Below, in pieces: positions 9,446 to 17,539 of a stretch of DNA of 39,962 nt. This stretch comes from a bacterium (GTDB lineage: Bacteria; Fidelibacterota; Marinisomatia; Marinisomatales; UBA1611), in NCBI GenBank assembly GCA_004321745.1, contig SGYO01000017.1, forward strand, positions 1 through 39,962. Direction: 5' to 3'. The notes below the pieces were generated by a model. It was not told where the DNA came from and ran no database searches. It saw nothing but the letters and a program-made list of their open reading frames with translations. The number at the start of each line of letters is the position of its first letter. The stretch's first letter is position 1. The position numbers and the translations under genes were made by a program.

Positions 9446-12400
9446 CTAATTATTCAAAACGCTAAAGTACACAGATTTAGGATGACTAAAGTACCAGCCG
9501 CTTACTGAAGCAGCAGGGTACATAGCGCGGCTCTCCGTTAAACTTATACCAACTTCTTTTTCCACATCAAGAATTTGCCAAATTTTATCTTTTTCTTGAT
9601 GATTTGGGCAAGCTGGGTAACCTGGAGCAGGTCTTATGCCATCATATTCTTCTTTGATTAGGTTTTTTATTTCTAAATTTTTCTCTCTTGAATAGCCCCA
9701 AAAATCTACTCTGACCATTTGATGCAATTTTTCCGCAAATGCCTCTGCTAATCTATCTGCAATAGCCTTTATCATAATTATCTTATAATCATCATGCTCT
9801 TTTTCATATCTAGATATGATAGACTCAATTCCTTTCCCCGCTGTAACTGCAAACATACCTATCCAATCTTGATTCGTTGAAATAAAATCTGCTAGCGAGT
9901 AATTTATCTTATCTGACCCTTTATCAACTAATTGTCTAGGAAAATTGAACTTATGACCATCGACAGTCACATTTTCATCTTTTGAGGTAGCTTGATAAAT
10001 ACCAAAAACAGCGTCTGCTGTAAGTTCGTTGTTTTTAATGACTTCATTGAGCATTGCATTTGCATCATCAAATAATAACTTGGCTTGTTCACCGTATTTC
10101 TCATTTTTTAATATGTCAGGGTATTTACCCTTGAGCTCCCATGTATGAAAAAATGGACTCCAATCAATGTAATCTACAAGTTCTGCTAATGGAAAATCTT
10201 TTATTACTTTTTTACCTTTTAGTTTTGGATCAATAATTGCGTACGTGTCCCAATCTTCTTGAAATTTTCTTCTTCTAGCCATCTCAATATCTAAATTATT
10301 ATTTTTATGATCTTTTTCAAAAAAAGACTTCCTTATACTAACGTAGTCCTTTTTTGTAGACGAAATAAAATCATCTACTAAATCTTCATTTAAAACTTTT
10401 CTAACTACTCCAACACTTCGAGATGCATCAGTTACATGAACAGAAAATCCGCTATAATGCTCATCGATTTTTATTGCAGTATGACGCCTACTAGTAGTTG
10501 CACCTCCTATCATCAAAGGAATTTTTAATCCTTTTCTTTCTAATTCTTGAGCAACAAAAACCATTTCATCTAGACTTGGAGTTATTAGTCCAGAAAGACC
10601 AATTATATCAACCTGCTCTTTGATAGCAGTCTGTATGATTTTATCACATGGGACCATGACCCCAAGATCAATAATATCATAACCATTACAAGCAAGAACA
10701 ACTCCAACAATATTTTTCCCTATATCATGCACATCGCCCTTTACCGTCGCCATCAGAATTTTACCATTGGATTTAATTGTTCCTAATTTTTCTTTTTCTT
10801 TTTCTATAAAAGGTACTAAATGAGCTACAGATTTTTTCATAACTCTCGCTGATTTTACAACTTGTGGTAAAAACATTTTTCCAGATTGAAATAGGTCACC
10901 AACCTTGTTCATACCATCCATTAATGGACCTTCAATTACCTCTATTGGTCTTTCAAAATTCAATCTAGATTCTTCAGTATCCTCATCTATATAATCGGTA
11001 ATGCCTTCAACAAGAGAATGTATTAGTCTTTCATTTACAGAAACTTTTCTCCACGAAAGGTCTTTCTCTTTCCGCTTACCTTTTCCAGTATAATCACCAG
11101 CTATATTTACTAGGCGCTCGGTACTGTTTAAGTCTCTATTAAAAATAACATCTTCAATGATTTCTTTTAGGGATTCATTTATATCATCATAGAGTGTAAG
11201 CTGTGCAGGATTAACAATACCCATATCCATCCCTGCTTTTACGGCATGAAATAAGAAAATTGAATGCATTGACTCCCTTACAGCATTGTTCCCTCTAAAA
11301 GAAAAAGATAAATTACTTACACCTCCACTAACATGAACTTCTGGCATTTTCTCTTTTATTGTTTTTGCTGCATCAATAAAGGCAAGAGCATACTCATTAT
11401 GTTCCTCAATACCTGTTGCAACAGCAAAAATATTTGGATCAAAGATTATATCTTGGGCAAGAAATCCTACATTTTCAGTAAGTATTTTGTAAGCCCGTAA
11501 GCAAATTTCAATTTTCCTTTCATAAGTGTCAGCTTGTCCTTCTTCATCAAAAGCCATAACAATTACCGCAGCTCCATATTTTTTAATTATGGAAGCTTGC
11601 TTAATGAATTCCTCTTCTCCTTCCTTGAGAGATATGGAATTTACAATACCTTTTCCTTGAATATTTTTTAAGCCAACCTCTAGCACACTCCATTTAGAAG
11701 AATCGATCATAATTGGCACTCTAGAAATATCTGGTTCAGAGGCTATCAATCTTAAAAAAGTTTCCATGGCACATTCAGAATCAAGAAGACCCTCGTCCAT
11801 ATTGATATCTATTATTTGAGCACCATTTTCTACTTGGTCTCTCGCAACTGATAAAGCTTTTTCATAATTTTCGTTTTTAATCAATTTTCTAAAAATTGAT
11901 GAGCCTGTAACATTGGTTCTTTCACCAATATTAACAAAATTGCTTTCGGGTCTAATGGTTAGCGGCTCTAAACCACTTAATTTTGTGTGATTTTGCAAAG
12001 ATGGAATTTGTCGTGGACTTACACCCTCTACAGATTGAGAAATAGCCTCAATATGGTCTGGAGTGGTACCACAGCAACCACCAACTAAATTAACTAGACC
12101 ATCTTTAGCAAATTCCTCAATTTCTTTTGCCATTTGTTCTGGAGATTGATCATACTCTCCAAATTCGTTTGGTAAACCTGCATTTGGATAAGCAAAAACA
12201 TACGTATCAGAGGCTTTTGAAAGGTCGCTCAACCAAGGACGCATTTCTGCAGCACCAAGAGCACAGTTCAGCCCAATTGCTAGAGGGTTTACGTGAGTAA
12301 TAGAATGTAAGAAGGCCTCAACTGTTTGGCCTGATAAAGTTCTTCCGCTGGCATCTGTTATTGTACCAGAAATCATTATTGGTAAATCAACATTTTTACT

Positions 12401-12979
12401 TTCAATTAATTCACTTACGGCAAAAAGAGCAGCTTTACAGTTTAGTGTATCAAAAACTGTTTCTATCAAAAATAAATCGACTCCACCATCAAAGAGACCA
12501 AGAGCTTGCTCAGCATATGATTCTTTAAGCATATCAAAATCAACATTCCTAAATCCTGGATTATTGACGTCTGGACTTAAAGATGCAGTCCTGTTTGTGG
12601 GGCCTATAGCGCCTGCTACGTATTTTGCAGAATTAGAAAATTTTTGTGTTTCAATTTTTGCAATCTCAGCAGATGCCTTATTTAACTCATAAGAAAAACC
12701 TTCTAGGTTATAATCTTTTTGCGATATTGAATTAGCACTAAAAGTATTCGTTTCAATAATATCAGCGCCTGCTTCGAGATACGACCTGTGAATTGCTGAT
12801 ATAACATCGGGTCTAGTTAGAGATAGAACCTCATTATTTCCTTGTAGGTCATCAGAATGGTTCTTAAATCTATCCCCTCTGAAGTCACTCTCATCCAGTT
12901 TATAGGATTGAACCATAGTACCCATAGCACCATCAATTATTAAAATTTTCTTTTTAAATATATCTTTAATTTTTTCCAT
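9446..12979 (-). CDS. metH: Cobalamin-dependent methionine synthase
   Basis: Transfers the methyl group of 5-methyl-THF to homocysteine via methylcobalamin. All four modules are present in 1177 aa. The homocysteine domain opens '[10 protein letters not shown]' and has zinc ligands C239 (GLNCALG), C302 and C303 (GGCCGTTP). The pterin domain has '[13 protein letters not shown]' near 347. The B12 domain has GDVHDIGK with the cobalt-ligating His751, then '[13 protein letters not shown]' and 'GGATTSR'. The reactivation domain has the SAM-binding [10 protein letters not shown] near 1115. The domain ends slightly shorter than in E. coli. The gene heads the operon behind a SAM-II riboswitch. A terminator U tract abuts the ATG, leaving no room for a normal Shine-Dalgarno. 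No metE is visible here, which suggests B12 dependence. Confidence 0.97.
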   Translation of the reverse strand: MEKIKDIFKKKILIIDGAMGTMVQSYKLDESDFRGDRFKNHSDDLQGNNEVLSLTRPDVISAIHRSYLEAGADIIETNTFSANSISQKDYNLEGFSYELNKASAEIAKIETQKFSNSAKYVAGAIGPTNRTASLSPDVNNPGFRNVDFDMLKESYAEQALGLFDGGVDLFLIETVFDTLNCKAALFAVSELIESKNVDLPIMISGTITDASGRTLSGQTVEAFLHSITHVNPLAIGLNCALGAAEMRPWLSDLSKASDTYVFAYPNAGLPNEFGEYDQSPEQMAKEIEEFAKDGLVNLVGGCCGTTPDHIEAISQSVEGVSPRQIPSLQNHTKLSGLEPLTIRPESNFVNIGERTNVTGSSIFRKLIKNENYEKALSVARDQVENGAQIIDINMDEGLLDSECAMETFLRLIASEPDISRVPIMIDSSKWSVLEVGLKNIQGKGIVNSISLKEGEEEFIKQASIIKKYGAAVIVMAFDEEGQADTYERKIEICLRAYKILTENVGFLAQDIIFDPNIFAVATGIEEHNEYALAFIDAAKTIKEKMPEVHVSGGVSNLSFSFRGNNAVRESMHSIFLFHAVKAGMDMGIVNPAQLTLYDDINESLKEIIEDVIFNRDLNSTERLVNIAGDYTGKGKRKEKDLSWRKVSVNERLIHSLVEGITDYIDEDTEESRLNFERPIEVIEGPLMDGMNKVGDLFQSGKMFLPQVVKSARVMKKSVAHLVPFIEKEKEKLGTIKSNGKILMATVKGDVHDIGKNIVGVVLACNGYDIIDLGVMVPCDKIIQTAIKEQVDIIGLSGLITPSLDEMVFVAQELERKGLKIPLMIGGATTSRRHTAIKIDEHYSGFSVHVTDASRSVGVVRKVLNEDLVDDFISSTKKDYVSIRKSFFEKDHKNNNLDIEMARRRKFQEDWDTYAIIDPKLKGKKVIKDFPLAELVDYIDWSPFFHTWELKGKYPDILKNEKYGEQAKLLFDDANAMLNEVIKNNELTADAVFGIYQATSKDENVTVDGHKFNFPRQLVDKGSDKINYSLADFISTNQDWIGMFAVTAGKGIESIISRYEKEHDDYKIIMIKAIADRLAEAFAEKLHQMVRVDFWGYSREKNLEIKNLIKEEYDGIRPAPGYPACPNHQEKDKIWQILDVEKEVGISLTESRAMYPAASVSGWYFSHPKSVYFSVLNN

Positions 12980-13002
12980 AAAAAAACCCGATGCTAATCG
13001 GG
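12980..13002 (-). terminator. Terminator hairpin in the metH leader, likely riboswitch expression platform
   Basis: Read on the minus strand: CCCGAT, loop TAGC, ATCGGG, then seven U that run directly into the metH AUG. It sits 6 nt downstream of the SAM-II aptamer. The segment UUAGCAU inside it can pair with GUGCUAA at the 3' end of the aptamer (six Watson-Crick pairs and one G-U), a possible antiterminator. Hairpin and U tract are seen directly; the switching mechanism is inferred. Confidence 0.8.
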
Positions 13003-13008
13003 CCTATA

Positions 13009-13059
13009 CCTTTTTAGCACTCTAGTTTAACGTCGCGGCAATTTGGTTTAAATCACGAC
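13009..13059 (-). promoter_or_regulatory. SAM-II riboswitch aptamer in the metH leader
   Basis: On the minus strand this 51-nt stretch has the SAM-II (metA motif) layout. P1 is GUCG(U) pairing with (G)CGAC. The loop starts with the conserved UGAUUUAA, then CC and UUGC. A linker leads to the 3' strand GCUAAAAAGG. CC pairs with the terminal GG and UUGC with GC(U)AA to give the H-type pseudoknot that encloses SAM. Element order, spacing and the invariant GAUUUAA and GCUAAAAAGG strings agree with the known class. It would repress metH-metF-metK-ahcY when SAM is abundant. P1 is short (4 pairs plus one G-U). Confidence 0.92.
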
Positions 13060-13120
13060 TAATTAAGTTTTAATATTAATTAAAAGTATCCAAATTGCAT
13101 AACTGCAAAAAAAATAATAT

Positions 13121-14734
13121 TTACAATGGGCCCCCGCTCAAAATGTTATTGTCACCAAGATCATATTTAGAATAATTATTTTTGAATTTTCCAACTAAAG
13201 ATTTTGCTGCTTTAGCATACTCATCTTCGCTAGACCAACTATTTTGCGGGTTTAATATCAAAGGGTCTATATCTTCAAGCGATTCTGGTACAGAAAAACC
13301 AAAGTAAGGATCTGGTTTAAAATTGGCCTCTTCAATTGATCCATTTAAAATTGCATGAATTATTTTACGTGTCAAAGGCAAACTTATTCTTTTAGCACCT
13401 GAATTTGCATTAGCTCCAACCCAGCCAGTATTTACCAAATAAACTGGTACTTTGAATTCAGACATTTTTTTTTCTAACAGCCTTGCATATTTATAAGGAT
13501 GTAAAGTTAGAAATGGTCCTCCAAAACATGGAGAAAACGTTGCCGTAGGCTCAGTAACACCTCTTTCAGTTCCCGCTACTTTAGCGGTGTAACCGCTTAT
13601 AAAATGATACATAGCTTGATTTAGATCTAACTTAGCTACTGGCGGTAAAACTCCATAAGCATCGCATGTAAGAAAAATAATTTTTTCTGGATGTCCAGAC
13701 AAACTGGGTCTTCCTTGGGCAAAAACAGAGTTTTTTATATAGTCTATAGGATAAGAAACTCTAGTATTTTCCGTTTTAGACCCATTACTATAATCTACTT
13801 CTTTATTATTTTTATCAAAAACAACATTCTCCAGAAGCGCTCCAGGTCTTATTGCATTATAAATATCCGGCTCCTGGTTTGGATCTAAATTAATTGTCTT
13901 AGCATAACAGCCACCCTCAAAATTAAATACACCATTTTCTGACCAGCCATGTTCATCATCGCCTATTAGAGGTCTTTGAGGATCTGTACTAAGCGTTGTT
14001 TTACCAGTGCCACTTAGGCCAAAAAAAAGTGCAGAGTTTTTTCCATTATTATCAACATTTGCAGAACAGTGCATTGATAAAACACCTTTTTGAGGCAATA
14101 TGTAGTGAAGTACAGAAAAAATACCTTTTTTCATTTCTCCGCCATACTCCGTACCCCCGATTATTGCTATTTTACGTCCTAGGTGAAATATGACAAATGC
14201 TTCAGAGTTCATACCATAAACTTTATAGTCAAGGTTTTTAACATCTGATGCATTAATGATAGTAAAATCAGCGAAAAAATTATTTAATTGATTTGGTTCT
14301 GGCCTTATGAACATGTTATTTACAAAGTGTGCTTGCCAAGCCTTTTTAACCAAAAACCTGACACTCAAATTATATGCTTTTTCTGCACCCGCAAATCCAT
14401 CAAAAATATAAGTTTTATTTTTAGAATCATTATAATACTCAATTACCTGACTGTAGAGGTGATCAAAAATTTTTTCAGAAATTTTTTGGTTTACCTCACC
14501 CCACCAAATTTTATCATTGCTAGTAGTTTCATCTACAAAATACTTATCTTTCGGTGATCTGCCTGTATACTTTCCACTATCAATCATTGCAGCGCCACTA
14601 GAAGCAATATGCCCCTCACCGTTGTTAACAATATCTAAAACTAAATTTTGGTAACTGAGATTTCTAGAAATAACTAAATCGTCATTCAATCCTAGTTTTT
14701 GCAAATCAAGATCTTTTGCTTTGTATGTGGTCAT
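13121..14734 (-). CDS. pckA: Phosphoenolpyruvate carboxykinase (ATP)
   Basis: Converts oxaloacetate and ATP to phosphoenolpyruvate, CO2 and ADP, the first committed step of gluconeogenesis. The 537-aa product is the ATP-type length. It shows the P-loop GLSGTGKTT (239-247), the metal and phosphate loop GDDEHGW (258-264), an upstream 'SGKYTGRSPKDKY' substrate-binding segment, and 'GYTAKVAGTERGV' near 388. I place the start at the ATG at 14734, because GAGGTG lies 9 nt upstream. A GTG 12 bp earlier would add four residues but overlaps that site. The gene starts 4 bp after the stop of the xerC/D-like gene and is the last of a tight cluster. It ends about 60 bp before the SAM-II aptamer; no convincing terminator lies between. 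Confidence 0.96.
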   Translation of the reverse strand: MTTYKAKDLDLQKLGLNDDLVISRNLSYQNLVLDIVNNGEGHIASSGAAMIDSGKYTGRSPKDKYFVDETTSNDKIWWGEVNQKISEKIFDHLYSQVIEYYNDSKNKTYIFDGFAGAEKAYNLSVRFLVKKAWQAHFVNNMFIRPEPNQLNNFFADFTIINASDVKNLDYKVYGMNSEAFVIFHLGRKIAIIGGTEYGGEMKKGIFSVLHYILPQKGVLSMHCSANVDNNGKNSALFFGLSGTGKTTLSTDPQRPLIGDDEHGWSENGVFNFEGGCYAKTINLDPNQEPDIYNAIRPGALLENVVFDKNNKEVDYSNGSKTENTRVSYPIDYIKNSVFAQGRPSLSGHPEKIIFLTCDAYGVLPPVAKLDLNQAMYHFISGYTAKVAGTERGVTEPTATFSPCFGGPFLTLHPYKYARLLEKKMSEFKVPVYLVNTGWVGANANSGAKRISLPLTRKIIHAILNGSIEEANFKPDPYFGFSVPESLEDIDPLILNPQNSWSSEDEYAKAAKSLVGKFKNNYSKYDLGDNNILSGGPL

Positions 14735-14738
14735 GATT

Positions 14739-15680
14739 TTATTCACCTCTAGGATGATTCTTTTGATAAACCTTTTTTATAGTTTCTAGGTTCAGTTGCG
14801 TGTAATGCTGAGTTGAAGATAAGCTACTGTGTCCTAAAAGTTCCTTAACAGTCAACATATCAGCACCTCTGTCAATCAGATGAGTAGCAAAAGTATGCCT
14901 TAGCGTGTGGACAGAACCTCCACCCATAGTGCTCAATAGATATCTTTTTATTCTTCTCTGTAAAGTTCGCTTCGGTAGCCTAAAACCTTTTCTGTTTGTG
15001 AATAGAGGGTTATCAAAATCTGTCCTAAAGGACCTTCCTGTGTTTTCTAAATATTTATTAATCGAATTTAATGCGACTTTTCCAATAGGGACAATACGCT
15101 CTTTATTACCTTTTCCAATAACTTTTACCATTCCATTATTTTTATCTATATCACAAATATCTAGAGATAATAACTCACTTAATCTCAACCCTGTTGCATA
15201 TAAAGTTTCTAAAATGGCAATGTCTCGATATGCCTCTAACTTATTTGTAATAACATTCTTTAATGGCTCCTCCATAAGCATTTTAATATCACTCTCTTTA
15301 ACAAATGATGGTAGCATTTTTGAAGATTTTGGAGTTTTAATATAAATAGTCGGGTTATCTAATATTTTTTCAAAATTATATAGATACCTAAACAATGCCT
15401 TAACCGATGCTAATCTTCTAGCTATTGTTTTTTCACTCAATGATTTTGACCTACTTTTTGATGATTGAATTTTCGCCATCTCATCAGCTAAAAAATTTCT
15501 TATTGTAAGTGGTTTAACTTTATCTAAATAAGGTCCAAAATAAACATCAAGTTTTTTACAAAAATCAAAAAATATTTTAATATCAATATTGTAAGATTTA
15601 ACAGTGTAATCTGAAAAACCTCTTTCTTTTTTTAGGTAATCTAAAAATTCTTTTTTTAGTTTATTATAATCAGTTTTCAT
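14739..15680 (-). CDS. XerC/XerD-type tyrosine recombinase
   Basis: A 313-aa tyrosine recombinase of the Xer type, expected to resolve chromosome dimers at a dif site. The N-terminal SAM-like DNA-binding domain (about 1-95) is followed by the catalytic domain with the full set of residues: R166 (ATGLRLSEL), K190 (VIGKGNKER), H258 and R261 (HTLRHTFATH), H284 (LLGHSS) and the nucleophile Y293 (QHYTQL). Length and spacing fit XerC/XerD, not integrases of phages or integrons. XerC and XerD cannot be told apart here, and it could be the only Xer protein of the cell. It overlaps the rluD-like gene by 11 bp and precedes pckA by 4 bp, so it belongs to a housekeeping cluster and not to a mobile element. 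I saw no dif site. Confidence 0.9.
   Translation of the reverse strand: MKTDYNKLKKEFLDYLKKERGFSDYTVKSYNIDIKIFFDFCKKLDVYFGPYLDKVKPLTIRNFLADEMAKIQSSKSRSKSLSEKTIARRLASVKALFRYLYNFEKILDNPTIYIKTPKSSKMLPSFVKESDIKMLMEEPLKNVITNKLEAYRDIAILETLYATGLRLSELLSLDICDIDKNNGMVKVIGKGNKERIVPIGKVALNSINKYLENTGRSFRTDFDNPLFTNRKGFRLPKRTLQRRIKRYLLSTMGGGSVHTLRHTFATHLIDRGADMLTVKELLGHSSLSSTQHYTQLNLETIKKVYQKNHPRGE
14744..14749 (-). promoter_or_regulatory. pckA: Ribosome-binding site that decides the pckA start
   Basis: GAGGTG on the minus strand, 9 nt ahead of the ATG at 14734, inside the last codons of the upstream recombinase gene. It overlaps the alternative GTG start at 14746, which argues for the downstream ATG. Confidence 0.65.
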
Positions 15681-16650
15681 TAAAAGATAATCTTTTTTCT
15701 AATTCAGTCAATTCATCAGGAATTGGTGAATTTAATTTCAACTTTTTACCTTTTGAATTCATTAATTCAAATTCTATGGAAGTTGCATGTAATGCATGTC
15801 TCTTAAATGTAGAAATTAAATTGGATGACATTTGCCTGAACTCATTAGCATACTCATTACTTTTTTTGATACCACCACCATATTTATTATCTCCAAAAAT
15901 TGGATTCGAAGAACTTGATGAATGTACCCTGATTTGATGCGTCCTACCCGTGAAAGGCTCAAATTCAACACATGCAAAATTTGAATATTGTCTTAAGACT
16001 TTAAAAGTTGATTTTGAATATTTACCTTCATCAGTTAAAGTTAACTCAAAACAAGTTGGGTCTGATTTTTTTCGAATCATATTACCTTCAATTTTTCCAG
16101 ACTTAAGTTTCCATTTCCCCCAAGTTATAGCATAATAAACTTTTTTAATTGTTCTATTTTTAAACTGCTCTGCTAACCATATATGAGACTCATTTGTTTT
16201 TGCAATTAAAACAATACCTGAAGTGTCAGCATCTAGTCTGTGTACAATCCCTTGCCTATTGAGTCCATTTATGTTTGAAAGATTTTCAAAATGGTATACT
16301 AATCCATTAGCTAAAGTGCCAGACTCATTTTTCACACCTGGATGCATTACAATTCCGCTTGGTTTATCTATAGCAATGATATTTTCATCTTCAAATAGTA
16401 TATCAAAATCAATTTTTTCTGGAATTATACTATTACTATCTATACTTTTTTCTGTTTCGATGGATATATCGATCTTGTCTCCATTTTGAAGCAGATAGCT
16501 TGGTTTTTTTGACTCTCCATTTACATAGATTGAAGAGTTTTTTATATAGGATTTTATTTTATTACGCGATTCGTTTTTCAGTAGACCAGATAAATAAATA
16601 TCTAATCGAGTATTAATAGAATCATTTATTTGAAAAGTTTTTTTAATCAA
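15670..16650 (-). CDS. RluA/RluD-family 23S rRNA pseudouridine synthase
   Basis: Isomerises uridine to pseudouridine in RNA, most likely in 23S rRNA helix 69 if it is a true RluD. The 326-aa protein has an N-terminal S4 RNA-binding domain (about 12-60) and the catalytic domain with HRLDADTSG, whose D140 is the nucleophilic aspartate. Later come 'GRTHQIRVH' near 237 and 'FGDNKYGG'. The start is TTG, overlapping the lspA stop by 4 bp (TTGA), so translation is probably coupled; no strong ribosome-binding site is seen. RluC and RluA share these motifs, so the exact target site is unproven, but an S4 domain and the lspA neighbour are the usual picture for RluD in this group. Confidence 0.9.
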   Translation of the reverse strand: MIKKTFQINDSINTRLDIYLSGLLKNESRNKIKSYIKNSSIYVNGESKKPSYLLQNGDKIDISIETEKSIDSNSIIPEKIDFDILFEDENIIAIDKPSGIVMHPGVKNESGTLANGLVYHFENLSNINGLNRQGIVHRLDADTSGIVLIAKTNESHIWLAEQFKNRTIKKVYYAITWGKWKLKSGKIEGNMIRKKSDPTCFELTLTDEGKYSKSTFKVLRQYSNFACVEFEPFTGRTHQIRVHSSSSSNPIFGDNKYGGGIKKSNEYANEFRQMSSNLISTFKRHALHATSIEFELMNSKGKKLKLNSPIPDELTELEKRLSFNEN

Positions 16651-17123
16651 ATAGAGGCTTTATTTAGAGTTTTTTCTTGAAAATAAAATGAATGAATAAT
16701 AAAGAAGACCATACCTATTGATACTGAAGTATCTGCTATATTAAAGACATACCATTCCCAATAAGACCCTATTTTGATATGTAAAAAGTCAATAACTTTG
16801 CCCGCTATTAACCTATCTATTAAATTCCCAAATGCACCAGCAATGATTAAAGACAATCCAATTTTAATGGTAAAATGACTGTTCTTCTCAATCCAAAAAA
16901 AATAAATCAAAACAAATGTCATTATGATAGATAGGATAGAGAGAGTAGCTTGGCCGCCAGGCAAAGTTAACCCAAATGCCATTCCATCATTTGTTATATA
17001 CGTAAGATAAAAGAAGTCTTCTATTACAGGGATGGACTGGTATAAATTCATACTATTGTGAATACTCCATTTTGTTACTTGGTCAATAACAAAAATGGCA
17101 ATAATTAACCCAACGTAATGCAC
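16647..17123 (-). CDS. lspA: Lipoprotein signal peptidase II
   Basis: Aspartyl protease of the inner membrane that removes signal peptides from prolipoproteins after diacylation, needed for the many lipoproteins in this window. The 158 aa contain four hydrophobic segments. Conserved blocks are 'TNDGMAFG' (44-51), GNLIDR (99-104), VIDF with D112, and FNIAD with D131; D112 and D131 are 19 residues apart, as in the catalytic pair of known LspA enzymes. The start is GTG, 1 bp after the stop of the DksA/TraR-like gene. Overlap with the pseudouridine synthase gene downstream suggests coupled translation. The order ileS, zinc-finger gene, lspA, rluD is common in bacteria and supports the calls. Confidence 0.96.
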   Translation of the reverse strand: MHYVGLIIAIFVIDQVTKWSIHNSMNLYQSIPVIEDFFYLTYITNDGMAFGLTLPGGQATLSILSIIMTFVLIYFFWIEKNSHFTIKIGLSLIIAGAFGNLIDRLIAGKVIDFLHIKIGSYWEWYVFNIADTSVSIGMVFFIIHSFYFQEKTLNKASI

Positions 17124-17124
17124 T

Positions 17125-17526
17125 TTAAACTTTATTTAGATTTAATTTTTCACCTTCTTTGCAGGAAACACATTTAGTTGCATTAGGAACTTCCATCATT
17201 CTTTCTTCAAGAATTTTTTTTCCACAGACAGCACAAATACCAAATTCGCCTGAATCGATGCGCTGAAGAGCTAAGTTTAAAAAATTAATGTAATCAGTTT
17301 CTCTGTTCATCAAATGGAAACCTTTTTCCCTTTCATAAGAATCTGTACCCGCATCAGCCATATGAACACTATATACAGAATCTTGGGCTAAACTAGCGTT
17401 ACCTTTTGAATCAATATTTAGATCATCCCTAATACCATCCATATTCCCGTTAAGCTCATCTATTCTTTTTGTTATTTCTTTTTTAAAACGAGCTAGATCT
17501 TTTTTACTGTACTTATCTTTTGACAT
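17125..17526 (-). CDS. DksA/TraR-family C4 zinc-finger protein
   Basis: A 133-aa protein of the DksA/TraR superfamily, whose members bind in the RNA polymerase secondary channel and alter promoter opening. It has an N-terminal helical region (about 6-37), a 'SVHMADAGTDSYERE' segment at the expected coiled-coil tip and return, and a C4 zinc finger with C98, C101, C119 and C122 (CxxC-x17-CxxC). The tip differs from the DxxDxA of E. coli DksA and is closer to the YteA/general stress form, so ppGpp-dependent activity should not be assumed. The ATG follows AAGGAA. The gene lies 13 bp after ileS and 1 bp before lspA. Confidence 0.85.
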   Translation of the reverse strand: MSKDKYSKKDLARFKKEITKRIDELNGNMDGIRDDLNIDSKGNASLAQDSVYSVHMADAGTDSYEREKGFHLMNRETDYINFLNLALQRIDSGEFGICAVCGKKILEERMMEVPNATKCVSCKEGEKLNLNKV

Positions 17527-17539
17527 TTTATTTAATTCC

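Noticed and set aside
13094-13107. TTGCA-TAAC-TGCAA hairpin between pckA and the riboswitch as a pckA terminator
   Set aside because: The stem has 5 bp, and on the pckA strand no U run follows it. It is not a believable intrinsic terminator.
14905-15345. 146-codon open frame on the + strand
   Set aside because: It lies wholly opposite the conserved catalytic domain of the Xer recombinase, has no ribosome-binding site and resembles no protein.
14739-15680. Tyrosine recombinase as evidence of an integrated element
   Set aside because: Flanking genes are housekeeping with tight overlaps, the protein has Xer length and motifs, and no attachment repeats or cargo genes are present.
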